From Nymphaea colorata (Eukaryota; Streptophyta; Magnoliopsida; Nymphaeales; Nymphaeaceae): 64,000 nt of DNA. The notes under the pieces are model-generated. The model had not been told where the DNA came from and made no database searches. It was given only the letters and a program-made list of their open reading frames with translations. A program made the translations under genes and the position numbers. Location of the stretch: contig NC_045141.1 in the NCBI RefSeq assembly GCF_008831285.2, positions 18,472,848 to 18,536,847 on the forward strand, in the 5' to 3' direction. Of the stretch, positions 36,302 through 48,027 are shown in pieces (the first letter of the stretch is position 1; each line of letters opens with the position of its first letter).

Positions 36302-36417
36302 TGGCTAAAAGAAACCATGTAGTTGTCCAGAAAGTGTGCCATTACTGCCAAGAAAGTAGAACTAAGTTTTTCCATTTTTTCACAATATCAACTATACATG
36401 TGATCCTTATGGTGTAG
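35242..36417 (+). CDS. Tentative multi-exon gene, product not recognised
   Basis: Four phase-compatible exons can be laid out: 35242-35262 (MRRRCLP, donor GTGCGT), 35435-35538 (after a T7CAG acceptor; VETGCLVTDRLMLL at the start; donor GTAATC), 35667-35880 (after GAGCAG; RCGGEFLIRTKRNW at the start; donor GTAAAT) and 36331-36417 (after TTGTCCAG; KVCHYCQESRTK, ending in a stop). The predicted product is about 141 residues, Cys-rich, with no motif I can name. The CHYC word loosely recalls a zinc-binding Cys cluster. The splice signals are good, but exon evidence is internal only, so a gene fragment or non-coding transcript remains possible. The microsatellite at 36.2 kb lies in the last intron. 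Confidence 0.3.
36159..36302. repeat. Compound microsatellite (CTTTTT)n(CTT)n(CT)n(GT)n
   Basis: Four repeat types follow one another without a break over more than 140 bases. The CT block alone spans about 36210-36284. Confidence 0.95.
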
Positions 36418-37124
36418 GACCAATAGATGCAGTGTCCTGAGCGGTGTTGGGACTTGATGGGCATTCTTAATAATCTGATTTAGGAGCGGATCACAAGCTT
36501 TGAACCACGGAAAATTGCATCTGTGTAGCCATAATTTTGACAAAGTGCAATATCATCAAGCTTTTAGATGTTATCGTACTTTTTTTTTTTTTTGGTGGAA
36601 CCTCTCATCTCTACCTTGAAGTTGAGATTTTATTCTTAAAACATGACATTTTCCAAATGTACTGAGGAAATTTCGGCCCTTTTGAAGGTATAAAACGATC
36701 AAGAAACCGGACTTGTCTTCATAATTTTTTTAAGTTTTTGCAAATCAATTTTTCAGGAAGTTGGTCTCAATGATTTATTTGATAGGAGATCTATGGGCTC
36801 TGAGTCATGTAATCTGGCTAAGGAACTGGCTATATTGACATTCGCAACTAGTGGATCCATTAATTGCCAAGCATTAGCATGTTCCTTTTTTTTTTTTTTG
36901 ACCTCCATCAGATTTAGGGTTTCAAATGGGTCAGATCAGAATGTTCTTCATTTGTTGGCTCTATAAGATTTGTTCCCCACAACCTCCAGGATATTTAGTT
37001 CTCCAAGATCCAACGAATTTTTTGCGCATCCCAAATTTCAGGTCCTATTGACATGAGAATGCTCTGGGTCGCATGGAAAGAAATCCATGACTGCTTCCAG
37101 TATTCCAAGTTAGTGCTTGGCTGT

Positions 37125-37332
37125 GGTTTTGTTTGATTCCCCATGGTTCTCAGATCTGAAGGGATTTGAAATCCATGATAGCTGAAAACCAGAGTTTCAG
37201 CATACACCCTTAACGTGGATCTCAAATCCATGATGCACCATGAAAATCATGGATTTGAAATCCGCTTGAAGGATGGATAAGGGTTGGAGTTCAAAACGTG
37301 GATCTGAGATCTGCAGTAATCAAATGCAACCT
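37125..37332. mobile_element. MITE with GATC-word core, TTTGTTTGATT end
   Basis: GGTTTTGTTTGATT at the left and AATCAAATGCAACC at the right are inverted. The core repeats GGATCTCAAATCCATGA and ATGGATTTGAAATCC in both senses. It is related to the elements at 19.5 and 28.9 kb. Confidence 0.5.
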
Positions 37333-37407
37333 CAGAGTGATTATCTATGTTCCCACCTATTTCACTAATTCCATTGATGTAACCAAGATCTTTTTGCCAA
37401 ATGTATA

Positions 37408-37583
37408 TAGGGTGGGCAGAGCCAAGGTGGGCCCTCGCCCCACCTAAAAAAAAATTACATGTAAATTTTAAAAAATTTCACTTGTTTTATATAAAAATTT
37501 TGAAAAATGATATTTCGGCCCTAATCAAAATTTAAAAACTTTAATTTGGCCCACCTCATGAAAAATTTTTGGGTCCGCCCCTG
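37408..37583. mobile_element. hAT-like MITE copy
   Basis: The ends are TAGGGTGGGCAGAGCC and GGGTCCGCCCCTG. The core has TTTTGAAAAATGATATTTCG as in the copies at 24.3 and 45.2 kb. The flanks do not match, so the target duplication is lost or the ends are misplaced. Confidence 0.65.
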
Positions 37584-37589
37584 CCTACA

Positions 37590-38872
37590 AGACACACAAT
37601 CCGAAGTTGTGTCGGTACCTCGGGGATGTGCCTACGCTCCATGTCGACTAATGCATTGCTGCCAAACTTATATGTCATCCTTTCATGTCACAGAAGTTAG
37701 TCAATGGTCACATGATGCATCTAGTTTATCAAAATGTCTTCATAAGTGGGAAGGATGACTTCTCTACGTACTGTTCCTCTATGTTGCGTAATAAGAGTTG
37801 GGATCCTCCAATCATTTACCAAATCACTATTTCAAAGGGATCTCAAATCCTTATCTTTCAGATCGACTCGTTCATCCATTCCCAACGAACATTTAGGCTT
37901 GTCAAATTGAAGGTGAAACTGTAGATCTCTTTGTTAATATGATGAAGAAGTTTATATGATCTTCATACACACGATAGAGGGAGATTCCGGTGTCGTCAAC
38001 GTGTGGAGGCACCATTTTTTACTATTGGACAAATTCTTTCCGTGGTTTTCCTTTTTGTTCTTTGCCATAACGCTCTTTCAGGGAACTACACCTGAGGGAG
38101 GAGGGAGGTTAAGTATCTCAAGATTTTTCCCGTTGCCGAGAAATCCTTGAGAATGATCTTTGTATCTTTGGTAACCATTTCTTATCCAGCATTTGATCTC
38201 CAAAGCCAACGAACTCGAGGTTTCGAGCTAACCAGTCCCTCCAGATGCCTATCACCCGTGGTGGTGATTCCGGCCAGTAGCCATCCTACCATTATCGATC
38301 GTGGTGCGCACCATGATTAGGAACCAGAGTGGCTAAAGGTAACATGAAGACAGCATCTTCCCTTTCTTTTGGTAGGGTAAAAGCCCCCACTGTTCATACT
38401 GCTTTTCTTTCTTCTCTCACGAACAGTAAATCAAGTTGATTGTGGCAGCCAACCGCACCCTTTGGTGCCACTAAGGCTGCAGACGACAATTGCACCATTG
38501 CCAGTTAGTGCAGGCATAGATTGGCATCAATCCGTTAACGCATGTAGTAGCTAAAAGAATGATCATTAGAAAACAAAATCGGTTTTGCAAACAAGACAAT
38601 AAATATTTTAGCACTAGAAATGCACCATGGTAATGTTTTGTTTAGATATGCGTGCACGCACAAGCAGATAGAGAAATGGTAGCAGTTTATTACAAATATA
38701 ATTGTATACCAGAGTTTCTCAGACGACAAATACTGATGACTCGTACCAGAGGACCAATTAAACATATGTATCATCAAAGTCCACTCAAACATATATTATC
38801 ATCAGGCTTTCTTCAGCAACACATCCTTCTCGTTTGAACCCTATAATTGTAAAACCTTTTCTTTCAATGAAA
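37590..38872. other. Spacer upstream of catalase B 3' end
   Basis: No gene is recognised. Several 60-80 residue open frames (37546-38150) lack splice context or family motifs. The last 100 bases are the probable 3' UTR of catalase copy B. Confidence 0.5.
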
Positions 38873-41800
38873 TCACATGTTTGGCTTGATGTTAAGGCGA
38901 GTTGCCAGCTTCTGACCCAGGGACTTGTCACACTGCATAGTGAAATACAAGACATGAATATCATCAGCTATGATACTTTTAAACTTTAGTTCGGACTTCA
39001 AGTCCAAGAATTAAAGCTGACCTGAGACCAATAGGACAACCAAATGCTGCGGATTTCATGAGTCACCCGTGGGTCAGACAAGGCATCAACCCACCTACAG
39101 ATAAATCTCTCTTGCCTATCCATAAATAAAACGGTACGGTAAGTTTAATCCACCACAAAGAAGTAACAATGAGAAAGAAAATAGTGTTATCTGATTTAAA
39201 CATACAAATGATCTCACATACCTATCTGGTGCAAATGACCGGTATCTCTCCCCTGGCTGCTTGAAATTGTTCTCCTTCTCAATCACGCACTATTTGGGAA
39301 TTCACAAAATCAAACTTCAAAAGGATGAACAAAGAAAAACCAAGATTGAACATCATGAAGAATAACTCTGTAAGTACCTTTTCACGTTTTCCAGTGTGAC
39401 TGTAGGATGGAATAGGATATCTCTCAGCATGGCGCACTGGGTCAAACCTTGATGGGAAGTAATCCACCTGTCCAAGCATCAGTTAAATGTGGATGAATAG
39501 ACATGTTTAAGTAGAAATCGAAGTTAGAACTCCATCCAAGACTCCCTTAATTTTTGAATGCCATTAAGAAACTCGGACGCTGTTATAACTTTTAAAAATT
39601 GGAATTAACACTTCATGCAGACATATATGACTTGCAGCAGCAGCAAATGGAACCTTCAAGCCAACACAATAATCCATAGACAACTGAAGCCACAAATAGG
39701 TTTAACTTGACCCATTCAAAAAACAGATATTGGTAAATGGACATACCTCTTCATCCCTGTGCATGAAATTCATAAATCCATCATAATGATTGTTGTGGTG
39801 TGAGCATTTTGGTGCATTTGCTGGAAGCATCAGATAATTGGGTCCAAGACGATGCCTCTGAGTATCTGAATATGAGAAAATTCTAGTTTGGAGCAATTTG
39901 TCTTCCGAATAATGCACTCCTGGCACCACAATCCCAGGGCAAAAGGCAAGTTGCTCATTCTCAGTAAAGAAATTATCAATGTTCCTGTTCAACACTAAAC
40001 GCCCAACTGGCTGAAGAGGTAAGATGTCCTCAGGCCATGTCTTGGTAACATCCAATGGATCAAAATCAAATTTGTCTACATCCTCAGGTGGGATAGTCTG
40101 GATGAAAAGCTTCCATTCTGGGTAATTTCCAGCTGCAATGGCATCATAAAGATCCTTAGTAGCATGACTGTGATTGGTACCACCAACCACCACAGCCTCC
40201 TCATCCAACAGGCACTTCACTCCACATGTAGGTCTCCAGTGGAATTTCACATATTGTTCCCTTCCTGCCTTGTTAATCAAAGTGTAAGTATTGACACCAG
40301 ATCCATCCATATGACGATAATCTGCTGGGATACCAACATCATCAAACAGAAAAGTGAACATATGCAAGCTCTCAGGGTGGTGCGAAAAGAAATCAAGTAT
40401 CCGCCAATTTTCTTGGATATGGGATTTCGGATTGGGTTTCAAAGAATGGACCATGTCAGGGAATTTGATTCCATCACGAATGAAGAAAACTGGGAAGTTA
40501 TTCCCAACCATATCAAAATTACCCTGAAACAAGAAAATGATGTGGCACATCAGCGAAAGCAGTATCATTTTGATGCAAACACTCCATTCCCAAAGCTTCA
40601 GAAATACTATACGATTCAAAAGAAAAACTACATATCACACAAAAAAAACCAGACAAGGCTCACCAAACCCTTTTTCTGCACAATGTGGTGGTACGGGAGA
40701 AAAATTCATATATTATATACAAAAAAAAAAAAGACAAAGCCCTCCTAACTTTTTTCTTTTGTGTGTCTGTAAGTTTATGCATTTTGTGTGAACTTGTATT
40801 GGCACCCAAAGTTAAGAATATCATAGATACTCATGCACATCCATCAGTTGTAACAAGTGCATACAAAGATGCCTCTTCACATTTGTATTATATGGATGTA
40901 AGAAACAATTCTGGTCATGAGCAACATTTAACAACTATGCAGTATATGCACAAGAAACCTACAAACACTAACTGTAACTGCAGGAAAACAAAAGAAAAAG
41001 ACCACATGGATCGTGTTTCTGCAATAAACAAGAAGACACTAACAGTCAACAGTCTTTCTTTGAGCAAAGAGGGCTTTCCCAGCCCTTATTCTTTCCAGAT
41101 TTGCAGCGCTAACCCCAAAAGTAACATCGGTCCAATTAAAGCTAACTGCTGCTTCTTTGATAGCAACTCTCAAATCAGGAACCAATGCTTATTCGATTGA
41201 TTAACACAGTATTCCCTGGTCAAACTGAACCAACAATCTAATGGGTCTACCCCTCCTTAAGCATTCCAACCTGGTTTTGCAGAACTTGACCACGGATTTA
41301 GTCAATTTTTGTGTCAGCTCCCCTGTGAAAAAGGGATGCTCAAAAAGCATATTTACACACTTTGCTAGTGCATTGAATATGCGAGCAAATGAACAAGGTG
41401 AAAGATCTATGCTTCTTTATAGCGGTTCTTCCTTTTCCAGCTCGTTCCATTCACAGTCTTAGTGATACATGCACATTTAGAGAGAAGTTGAAAACAATCA
41501 GATGTAGAACGATTTTTTTTTCGCATAGAAAGAAAGTGCCAATTGAGTTTTGTCTTTCAAGCTAAGAAAACTCTTTTTATCAGCCTTGTGTGATGAAGTT
41601 CTCGTGAGGGGCCTTTCGTCATTTAAGGTAGTGCTTTGAAAGTGTCAACATAATGCTCTAATTGATTTGGACATCCAACAATTCTTTCATAATTTCTCCT
41701 CCAAAGATAGCTAACAACCAACAATACTTATTATCAGGAAGCCTTTAAAAATGAAGAGCATATGCACAAGGAGCGTTCAAATGCCAGCTATTATCAAAGA

Positions 41801-43498
41801 AAAGGAAAATGAACAAAGCAATGATCTTTGCGCTATTGTCAGTATGATTTTTCCTATGTTTGCATGTATCCATGTGAGAGCCGCATGGAATAAGAAATTC
41901 ACTACATCAACAAGGTCCAGAGGACCTCAGAAAGAAAAAAACAGAACTCTGAAGTCTGAATATAAACATCAGAAACATTTAAAGACACCAGAAGCTCAAA
42001 ACACTAATGCAAGTGAACAATTATAGACTCCTTGCATTTCTCTAAAACATTGTTTTCCCATACTGCAGAAGATCGGCTCTGGAAACACGCATACCTCCCT
42101 AGTGTAAAATTTCACAGCAAAACCACGAGGGTCTCTGAGAGTCTCAGGGCTGCCACGTTCATGGATAACAGTTGAGAACCTCACTATGACAGGAGTTTGA
42201 ACTCCTGGTGCCCGCAGGAAATCAGCACATGTGAGGTGAGAGATATCATGTGTGACCTCAAAGAAGCCTTTTGCACTAGCACCCCTAGCGTGAACAACAC
42301 GCTCTGGTATTCTCTCTCTATCAAAATTCGCAAGTTTCTCAACCAAGTGATAATCCTCAAGGAGAATTGGTCCTGCAGCACATATTAAAAGAAGTAATCA
42401 GACAACTGACAACAGATGAGTGCATGTTAAAAGAAGTCACTAAGATAATGGAAGAAGGAAGAGGATGATCCACTAATCTCAATCGATAGGCTAGTAAACA
42501 GCAGGACAAAAATGTTATGTAGTGATCCTAAATTTCAAATATTTTCACGGTTTCAGTACGTTACGAAATGCATATGCACGATATGTAGAGCTTAGAATTA
42601 TCAAAATGGTAGGAACAGCTGAACAGCATAATCATGCTCTTGCAACATATCCTAAATTATTTTAAGAAGTAGCAATAGCAAAATTTCAACAAATGAGAAT
42701 CCCGCAAAATAAACATCAACTAGACAAAGAAAAGAAGCTAAAACGAATAGAACCTATGATCACCTCACCAACAGCCAGGAAGAATTAAAACACCAACAAG
42801 TTGGGAATTTTCCACAATCTTCTTCCATCCAAAAAGGCGATTTCAGTTTCAAGCAAAAAGTCGTTAAGATACATGGATAAGAGTCACCAGCTAGACTCAC
42901 CATTCGTCGCTGGATCCTTCTAACCTACAACGTCAACCATTGAAACTGGGGAAAAATAGGAACCGAGTATTGGAATGAACGAGCACCAAGACTTCATAAA
43001 TAACCACGACATTTCAAGGGACACCCATCAAAGACCACCAATCCAGGCAATGGTTGTCTCCACAAATCGAATATAACCCACAAAAAAAACTAGTAAATCG
43101 AGCAAGAAATTACGAAGGACGCAATAGCCATCGATGCGGAAATGAGAGACTAAACAAATCAAAGAGACAATTACAGATACCTCTCGGTCCGATGGTCAGG
43201 GACGAGTTGTTGTTCCAAACTGGCGCACCAGAGTTGGTAGTGAAGTATGACGAGTTGAAGGCACTCGAAGGACGGTGCTGGATCATAAGACAACATGCGT
43301 AAACAAAAACTCACGAATTGAAGAAAATCCTTGAAGTGGATTGGAATAGGAAAAGTAACGAAAGAAAAACCAATCAAAACCCAAAGGGTAACCATTGGAA
43401 GAATTGCAACACTAAAAATAAAAGAGATCTAACCAAATAATTCAAAACAAAAGGGGAATTACCGAATTAGTTAACAATTGTACCTTGTAGGGATCCAT
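38873..43498 (-). CDS. Catalase copy B (peroxisomal), eight exons
   Basis: Exons: 43498-43484, 43277-43181, 42372-42095, 40523-39747, 39467-39378, 39289-39222, 39115-39022, 38932-38873. They sum to 1479 bases, or 492 residues. It is a canonical plant haem catalase with His65, Asn138 followed by Asn139, Tyr348 in [12 protein letters not shown], and the [12 protein letters not shown] segment intact. The C-terminal region [14 protein letters not shown] keeps the QKL tripeptide implicated in peroxisomal import. The 777-bp fourth exon equals exons 4 and 5 of copy A (394 plus 383), so this copy lacks that intron. The two catalases lie in the same orientation about 11 kb apart and are tandem duplicates. 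Copy B has ordinary base composition and no odd residue, so it is the likely main enzyme of the pair. Confidence 0.95.
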
Positions 43499-43580
43499 AT
43501 CTCTCCTCTCTGTTTCCTTCGTCTCTGTCTTCTCCGACCACCGGCAGTGCACCAAGTGCACAAGCAAGGAGGAGAACGAT

Positions 43581-43590
43581 GATATATATG
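43581..43590 (-). promoter_or_regulatory. TATA box of catalase copy B
   Basis: The minus-strand sequence CATATATATC lies about 83 bases upstream of the ATG, in the same relative place as the TATA box of copy A. Confidence 0.55.
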
Positions 43591-44770
43591 CATCACCCGG
43601 ATTCGTGCTGGTTATTAAATCCGGTAGAGCAAGGCCGTGGCAAGATTATCTCTTCCCCCAAGTTACTCAAATACCCTTCCACTATTAATTAACGACAATC
43701 AAGTCCTTTCCTTTGTCTTGTTCGTTCCCCTGTTTTTCCGGCAGCTGAAATTAAGCAAGGCAGCAAACTACAGGCTCCATATCTAGCAAGTCTTCCTTCG
43801 GATCTCCAATGATTCGGATCAGAAACACTTAAATTTTAAGCAAAAAAAATCTTGTGCCAAGATCCAGCCCTTCCTCAACTCAAAAATTCTTGAGAGGAGG
43901 GAACATATCTTTCTTTCTATGTTTCTAATGAGTATTTGTCTACTACATTGGAGAAAAACCTCCGTTTTAATTGTAGCCTTCAATGATAGAGTCAGACATT
44001 TTTTTGCATGAAGCACTACGTATGTAGTTAACAAAAATTTTTAATTGGTCATGAGGTAGTGACTTGGGTTTTCTGAAGTTGTCCTATATAACTAGATTTA
44101 GATCTACCCAAGTTCAACCACTAATTTAAGCTTTCGAAGAACAGGCTTTATAAGACCCACCTATATATACCCATGCATGTTAAACTCCAAACTTTTGATG
44201 TTTCACCCTACATAAATAACATAGATCAATTCAAATCCACCTTTTAATGATTTGAATATAAGCAGTATTAGATCTTAAGGGCAGGAATAAGGGTTTCGGT
44301 CTTTTCAGGGTATCTCTTCTTCGTGAAATCGGATTCAAACTTGGACTCAAATTTGTGTTAAAACCAAATTTGGCTATGATTAAATAGTCAACATATCCAC
44401 ACACAACATTGTCAAGTGATTCATCTCAAACTTCCATTTATTAACATCTTGGTTCTCTTATATTGCCCCTCAAATTCAACATGTGGGGGACTCATTCTAA
44501 ATGCAGTCTCATGATGCTAATAAGAAAGTATGAAGTCTCTCAAGTAGGTTTCAGATGGTTGAGTTTATTAAAATTGGACCAACCATCTAAGACTTTTTGA
44601 AGAGGTGTTTTGTTGCTTATCATTTAAACGGTTTCATTTTTCTGCTTCTTCCAAAAAACGAGAACCTTCCACTCATACCATCGCTCTACATGGTCCCTTC
44701 TTTTTTCTATTTTACTGAAAGCTAAGCATTAGTTTTTCTGTGGAGGAGACAAGTTGAGGATTAGGTAGAC

Positions 44771-44911
44771 CAGGGGGGCCGGCAGGCCCTTGGCCCCCCT
44801 CTTCAGATTTTAAAAATTTATATGTAAATAAAAAAAATAGTTTAATAAATATATATAATTTGAAACTATAGTTTAGTCTCTACGACAAAAAAATTCCTGG
44901 CTCCGCCCTTG
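44771..44911. mobile_element. hAT-like MITE copy with degenerate 8-bp flanks
   Basis: The ends CAGGGGGGCCGG and GGCTCCGCCCTTG are inverted. The flanks aggtagac and aggtgaac match at 6 of 8 positions, consistent with an aged 8-bp target duplication. Confidence 0.6.
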
Positions 44912-45241
44912 AGGTGAACCCCTTCCCAAGTTACCATTTTTTTAGGGTTTTGTAATTGATTAAGCATTTGTGTTTTTTTTTTTCAATGTTTGTTTAGGAG
45001 AAACACCTTGACATAAAACCCCAAGATCATACCCTTATAATTATATGTTGTTTTTATTCGCAACATAGCAAAATTTGACTACCTATGGGCAGATTCACAA
45101 ACCTGAGAATGGTAGAACTTAGTCACGATGCAAAGCCTATGTTGATATAATTGGCCAGACCGGTGGCAGATTAGGACCAACGAGAAACTTGTGTTTGAAG
45201 TGAGAGTTGTGCATAAACACATTTGTGCAAACACCTACAAT

Positions 45242-45433
45242 TAGGGGCGGAGCCAAGGGGGCTTCACATGGGCCCTAGCCCCACCTAAAAAATAAAAAAA
45301 TCAAAATTTACATGTAAATTTTACGTAATTTTACTTGTTTTATATCAAAATTTTGAAAAATGATATTTCGGTGAGTGTTAAAATTTAAAAACTTTAATTT
45401 CATCCCCTTAAAAAAAATTCTGACTTCACCCTG
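45242..45433. mobile_element. hAT-like MITE copy
   Basis: It starts TAGGGGCGGAGCCAAGG and ends CTGACTTCACCCTG. The core closely follows the copies at 24.3 and 37.4 kb (TTTTGAAAAATGATATTTCGG). No flanking duplication was found. Confidence 0.65.
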
Positions 45434-46009
45434 CCACCTACTACACGGCCGAGAAAAGGGCATTTATGTAATTGACAATGGACGGAAATTGGTTTTTCAG
45501 CATCTGAACAATCGCCATGGATCTTTTTGTTGCGATGCTGAAGTAGTTTTCTTTCTTTTCCTTTTTTTTTGTTTTTCCTCTTTGCGAGGGATGATATGCT
45601 TTTGAGTGTGCCAGAATCGTCATCGCTTCATGGCCTCTTGTTCGCTGTTTTGGGGTTTTCTCAAACTTTCTCGCCACCACTTGCAGCAGCTTTGAACGTG
45701 GATCAATCGCCTACTTACAAGTGGCCTTTTACGCTCTACATTTAAAAAAAAAACAACAATCAAATTACACAACCAAGCAATTACCGAGACTTCGGGGTCT
45801 CCGTGGAGTGTGGCTAACGTGCATAGCAGGCAGATAGAGCAACCGTCAGCCACATGCGCGCGCGCGAGACAGAAAGAGAGAGAGTCTCTCTTCTTTTTTT
45901 TGGTAACCAAAAGAAACAAAACCAGAAAAAGAATGATCAGCAATGCATGGTTGTTGATTTTTAGTAATCAATTCCTGCATCCATTCGTTTATTCTTCTTG
46001 AATGTTCAG

Positions 46010-46205
46010 AAAAGCCCCCAAGATGTGTGTGTCTTTCATGCCAACTACTTCAGAAGCTGCTAGCAGTGCAGAAAATGAGGAGACAATCGACAAAGACAGC
46101 ATCCCACATGGCCAGGAGGCCAGACTTGAGACAATTAAGTTGAAGAAGGACAGGAGTTCAATACACAGATGCGTCTCTCTTGGCATCGGCACAATCTTGT
46201 CATGA
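46010..46205 (+). CDS. Tentative terminal exon, product not recognised
   Basis: After a TTGAATGTTCAG acceptor an open frame reads KAPKMCVSFMPTTSEAASS, continues with a Glu/Asp/Lys-rich stretch, and ends HRCVSLGIGTILS before TGA. Its composition is protein-like, but no upstream exon was found within several hundred bases and the opposite strand is also open. It may be the last exon of a decayed or captured gene fragment. Confidence 0.25.
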
Positions 46206-46690
46206 GCCTTCCAAAGAAAAGGAAAAGTGAAACAGTGCAGAAGAATTGTTCACATTCCACAGACTACAGGAACAAATCTTTTACTACCCATTGTTGAGCA
46301 AACTGTGAAACATGCAAAGATAATGTAAGAGCACCTACAGGGCTGATTTGATTCAGCAGAAAATGACAGGAAACTGGCCAGTTGAAAAGAGAATACCCAA
46401 CTTCTGGTACCTGCACCTTGGTTAACCCTGTACCCATTTGACGTAGCTTGAGACTTTTAATTTGAAACAATCTGGTCATGAGCCTTCCCATGCTCAGCTT
46501 GTGCATCAAACAAAGGACAGGGAGACAGTACACAAGAATTGTTCAAGTACCACAGGAAAGGCTACAGGAACAAAGTTTTACAACCCATTGTTGAGCAACT
46601 GCTAAACTTGCAAAGATAATGTAAGACCACCGATAGAGCTCATTTGATTTAGCAGAAGATGACAGGAAAATGCCCAGTTGGGAAGCAAAT
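46201..46690. repeat. Diverged tandem duplication, 276-bp offset
   Basis: Copy 1 begins CATGAGCCTTCC at 46201 and copy 2 begins CATGAGCCTTCCC at 46477. Both then carry ACCCATTGTTGAGCAA, TGCAAAGATAATGTAAGA and AGATGACAGGAAA or AAATGACAGGAAA in the same order and spacing. The copies differ by many substitutions and small indels, so the duplication is old. Confidence 0.8.
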
Positions 46691-47225
46691 TTCAACTTCT
46701 GCACCACTAAATGAAACGAATATCAAAATAAGAAGATGACAAAAAATTTGAGCTTCTTGCCTGATGAAACAAACAAGGCCCTAGGATACACTCATTTCTC
46801 CCTTAAGGGTGGCAAGACAAAGTGCCATAGAAATCTTGTCAAGAACTTGTGAGTTGAAGATAGTTTTAACTTTTAAGAGCAATTAAGGAAGAAGATTATC
46901 TTACCTCCACTTCGTGGTAATAGTAATTGGAAATGGGAAACACCACTGTCCAGTGCTCTTCTCCTTACATATTTATTTGTCTCCAGACGAGTTTTGAGGA
47001 TCCGAATCTTGTCCACTATCTTCTAGGATGCCTGAATTCCATAGTCGCCCACAGATTTAATCCCCCTACTTGCATAGACGATCAGACCATCTTAAAAAAA
47101 TAACTTCCTATCGCAATCACATTAAGCGAGTTGGATAAAGTCAGTCACATAAAACAAAACTCTTAACAAAATTGAATTATTGAAAAGTGGCTAGAGGACA
47201 AAACAACAGTGCCGCACCTATATAA

Positions 47226-47231
<6 letters not shown>

Positions 47232-47266
<35 letters not shown>
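47232..47266. repeat. (TA)n microsatellite
   Basis: A TA dinucleotide run in the spacer between the tentative exons at 46.0 and 48.0 kb. Confidence 0.95.
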
Positions 47267-47267
<1 letters not shown>

Positions 47268-48027
47268 AATCTGGCCACTGGTTGGCAACCTGATCAAGGT
47301 CACGCTGCACACGAGACGCAACATTCCTTCCCCTGAACGACCATTAACCAAGATAAACAGTAAAAAGGTTGGAACAAAGATAAACAGTAAAAAAAAGTTA
47401 GAAACTAAGTACAAAGGTTACTCAACTGTGCCACCGCGATTAGTGCCATAGAAGATTATGGATCCATCTCATAGAAAAAAAACGCCAAAAACAAGTCAGC
47501 CAAAAAAAATGAGAACAAAAATATGGTCTTTTAACGGCCCAAAACAGAAAAGAACAAGAAAAAATGTATTTCTTTCATTTTTTGCATTTCTTTATTTTTC
47601 ACGTTTTTTACATTTTTTAGTTACCATATTTTTATTTTCACATTTTTCACATTTTATTTTAATTTTTCAACTTTTTTAAAATTTGACGAGATTTTCCAAA
47701 ACAACAACTTTATAATATCTATATTATACTCGAGAAAAACATCCGCATTTTGTACCCGAAAACGATATTTATAACAATGATCTCAATTATGTCCATCTTT
47801 TCCAACTGCTGGAGACTCTGATGAACAATTGCGCCACTACCACTGCATAAATGTGGTGGGCAGCCTCCATTCTTCTTCCACCATACTCTTCTGGAATCCA
47901 CCAATTCCGAACCCCTGTATAAGGTTGATTTTCCTGGCCAGACGGTTACGGCCAAAGAGATTAATTTTCTCAGTTAATGGGCAGTTTTCTTATTTAATCA
48001 TGTAACTGCAAGTGGGCCCTCTTGCAG

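Larger units (their letters stand above)
43600..46000. other. Repeat-bearing spacer upstream of catalase B
   Basis: Apart from the two hAT-like MITEs listed separately, no gene is seen. The open frames at 45375-45943 on both strands overlap each other and lack splice-bounded structure. Confidence 0.5.

Noticed and set aside
36127-36375. Lys/Arg/Glu-repeat ORF on the minus strand
   Set aside because: It is a translation of the compound microsatellite.
40164-41200. 194- and 171-residue plus-strand ORFs over catalase B exon 4 and intron 3
   Set aside because: The first is antisense to catalase coding sequence; the second is AT-rich intron sequence without motifs.
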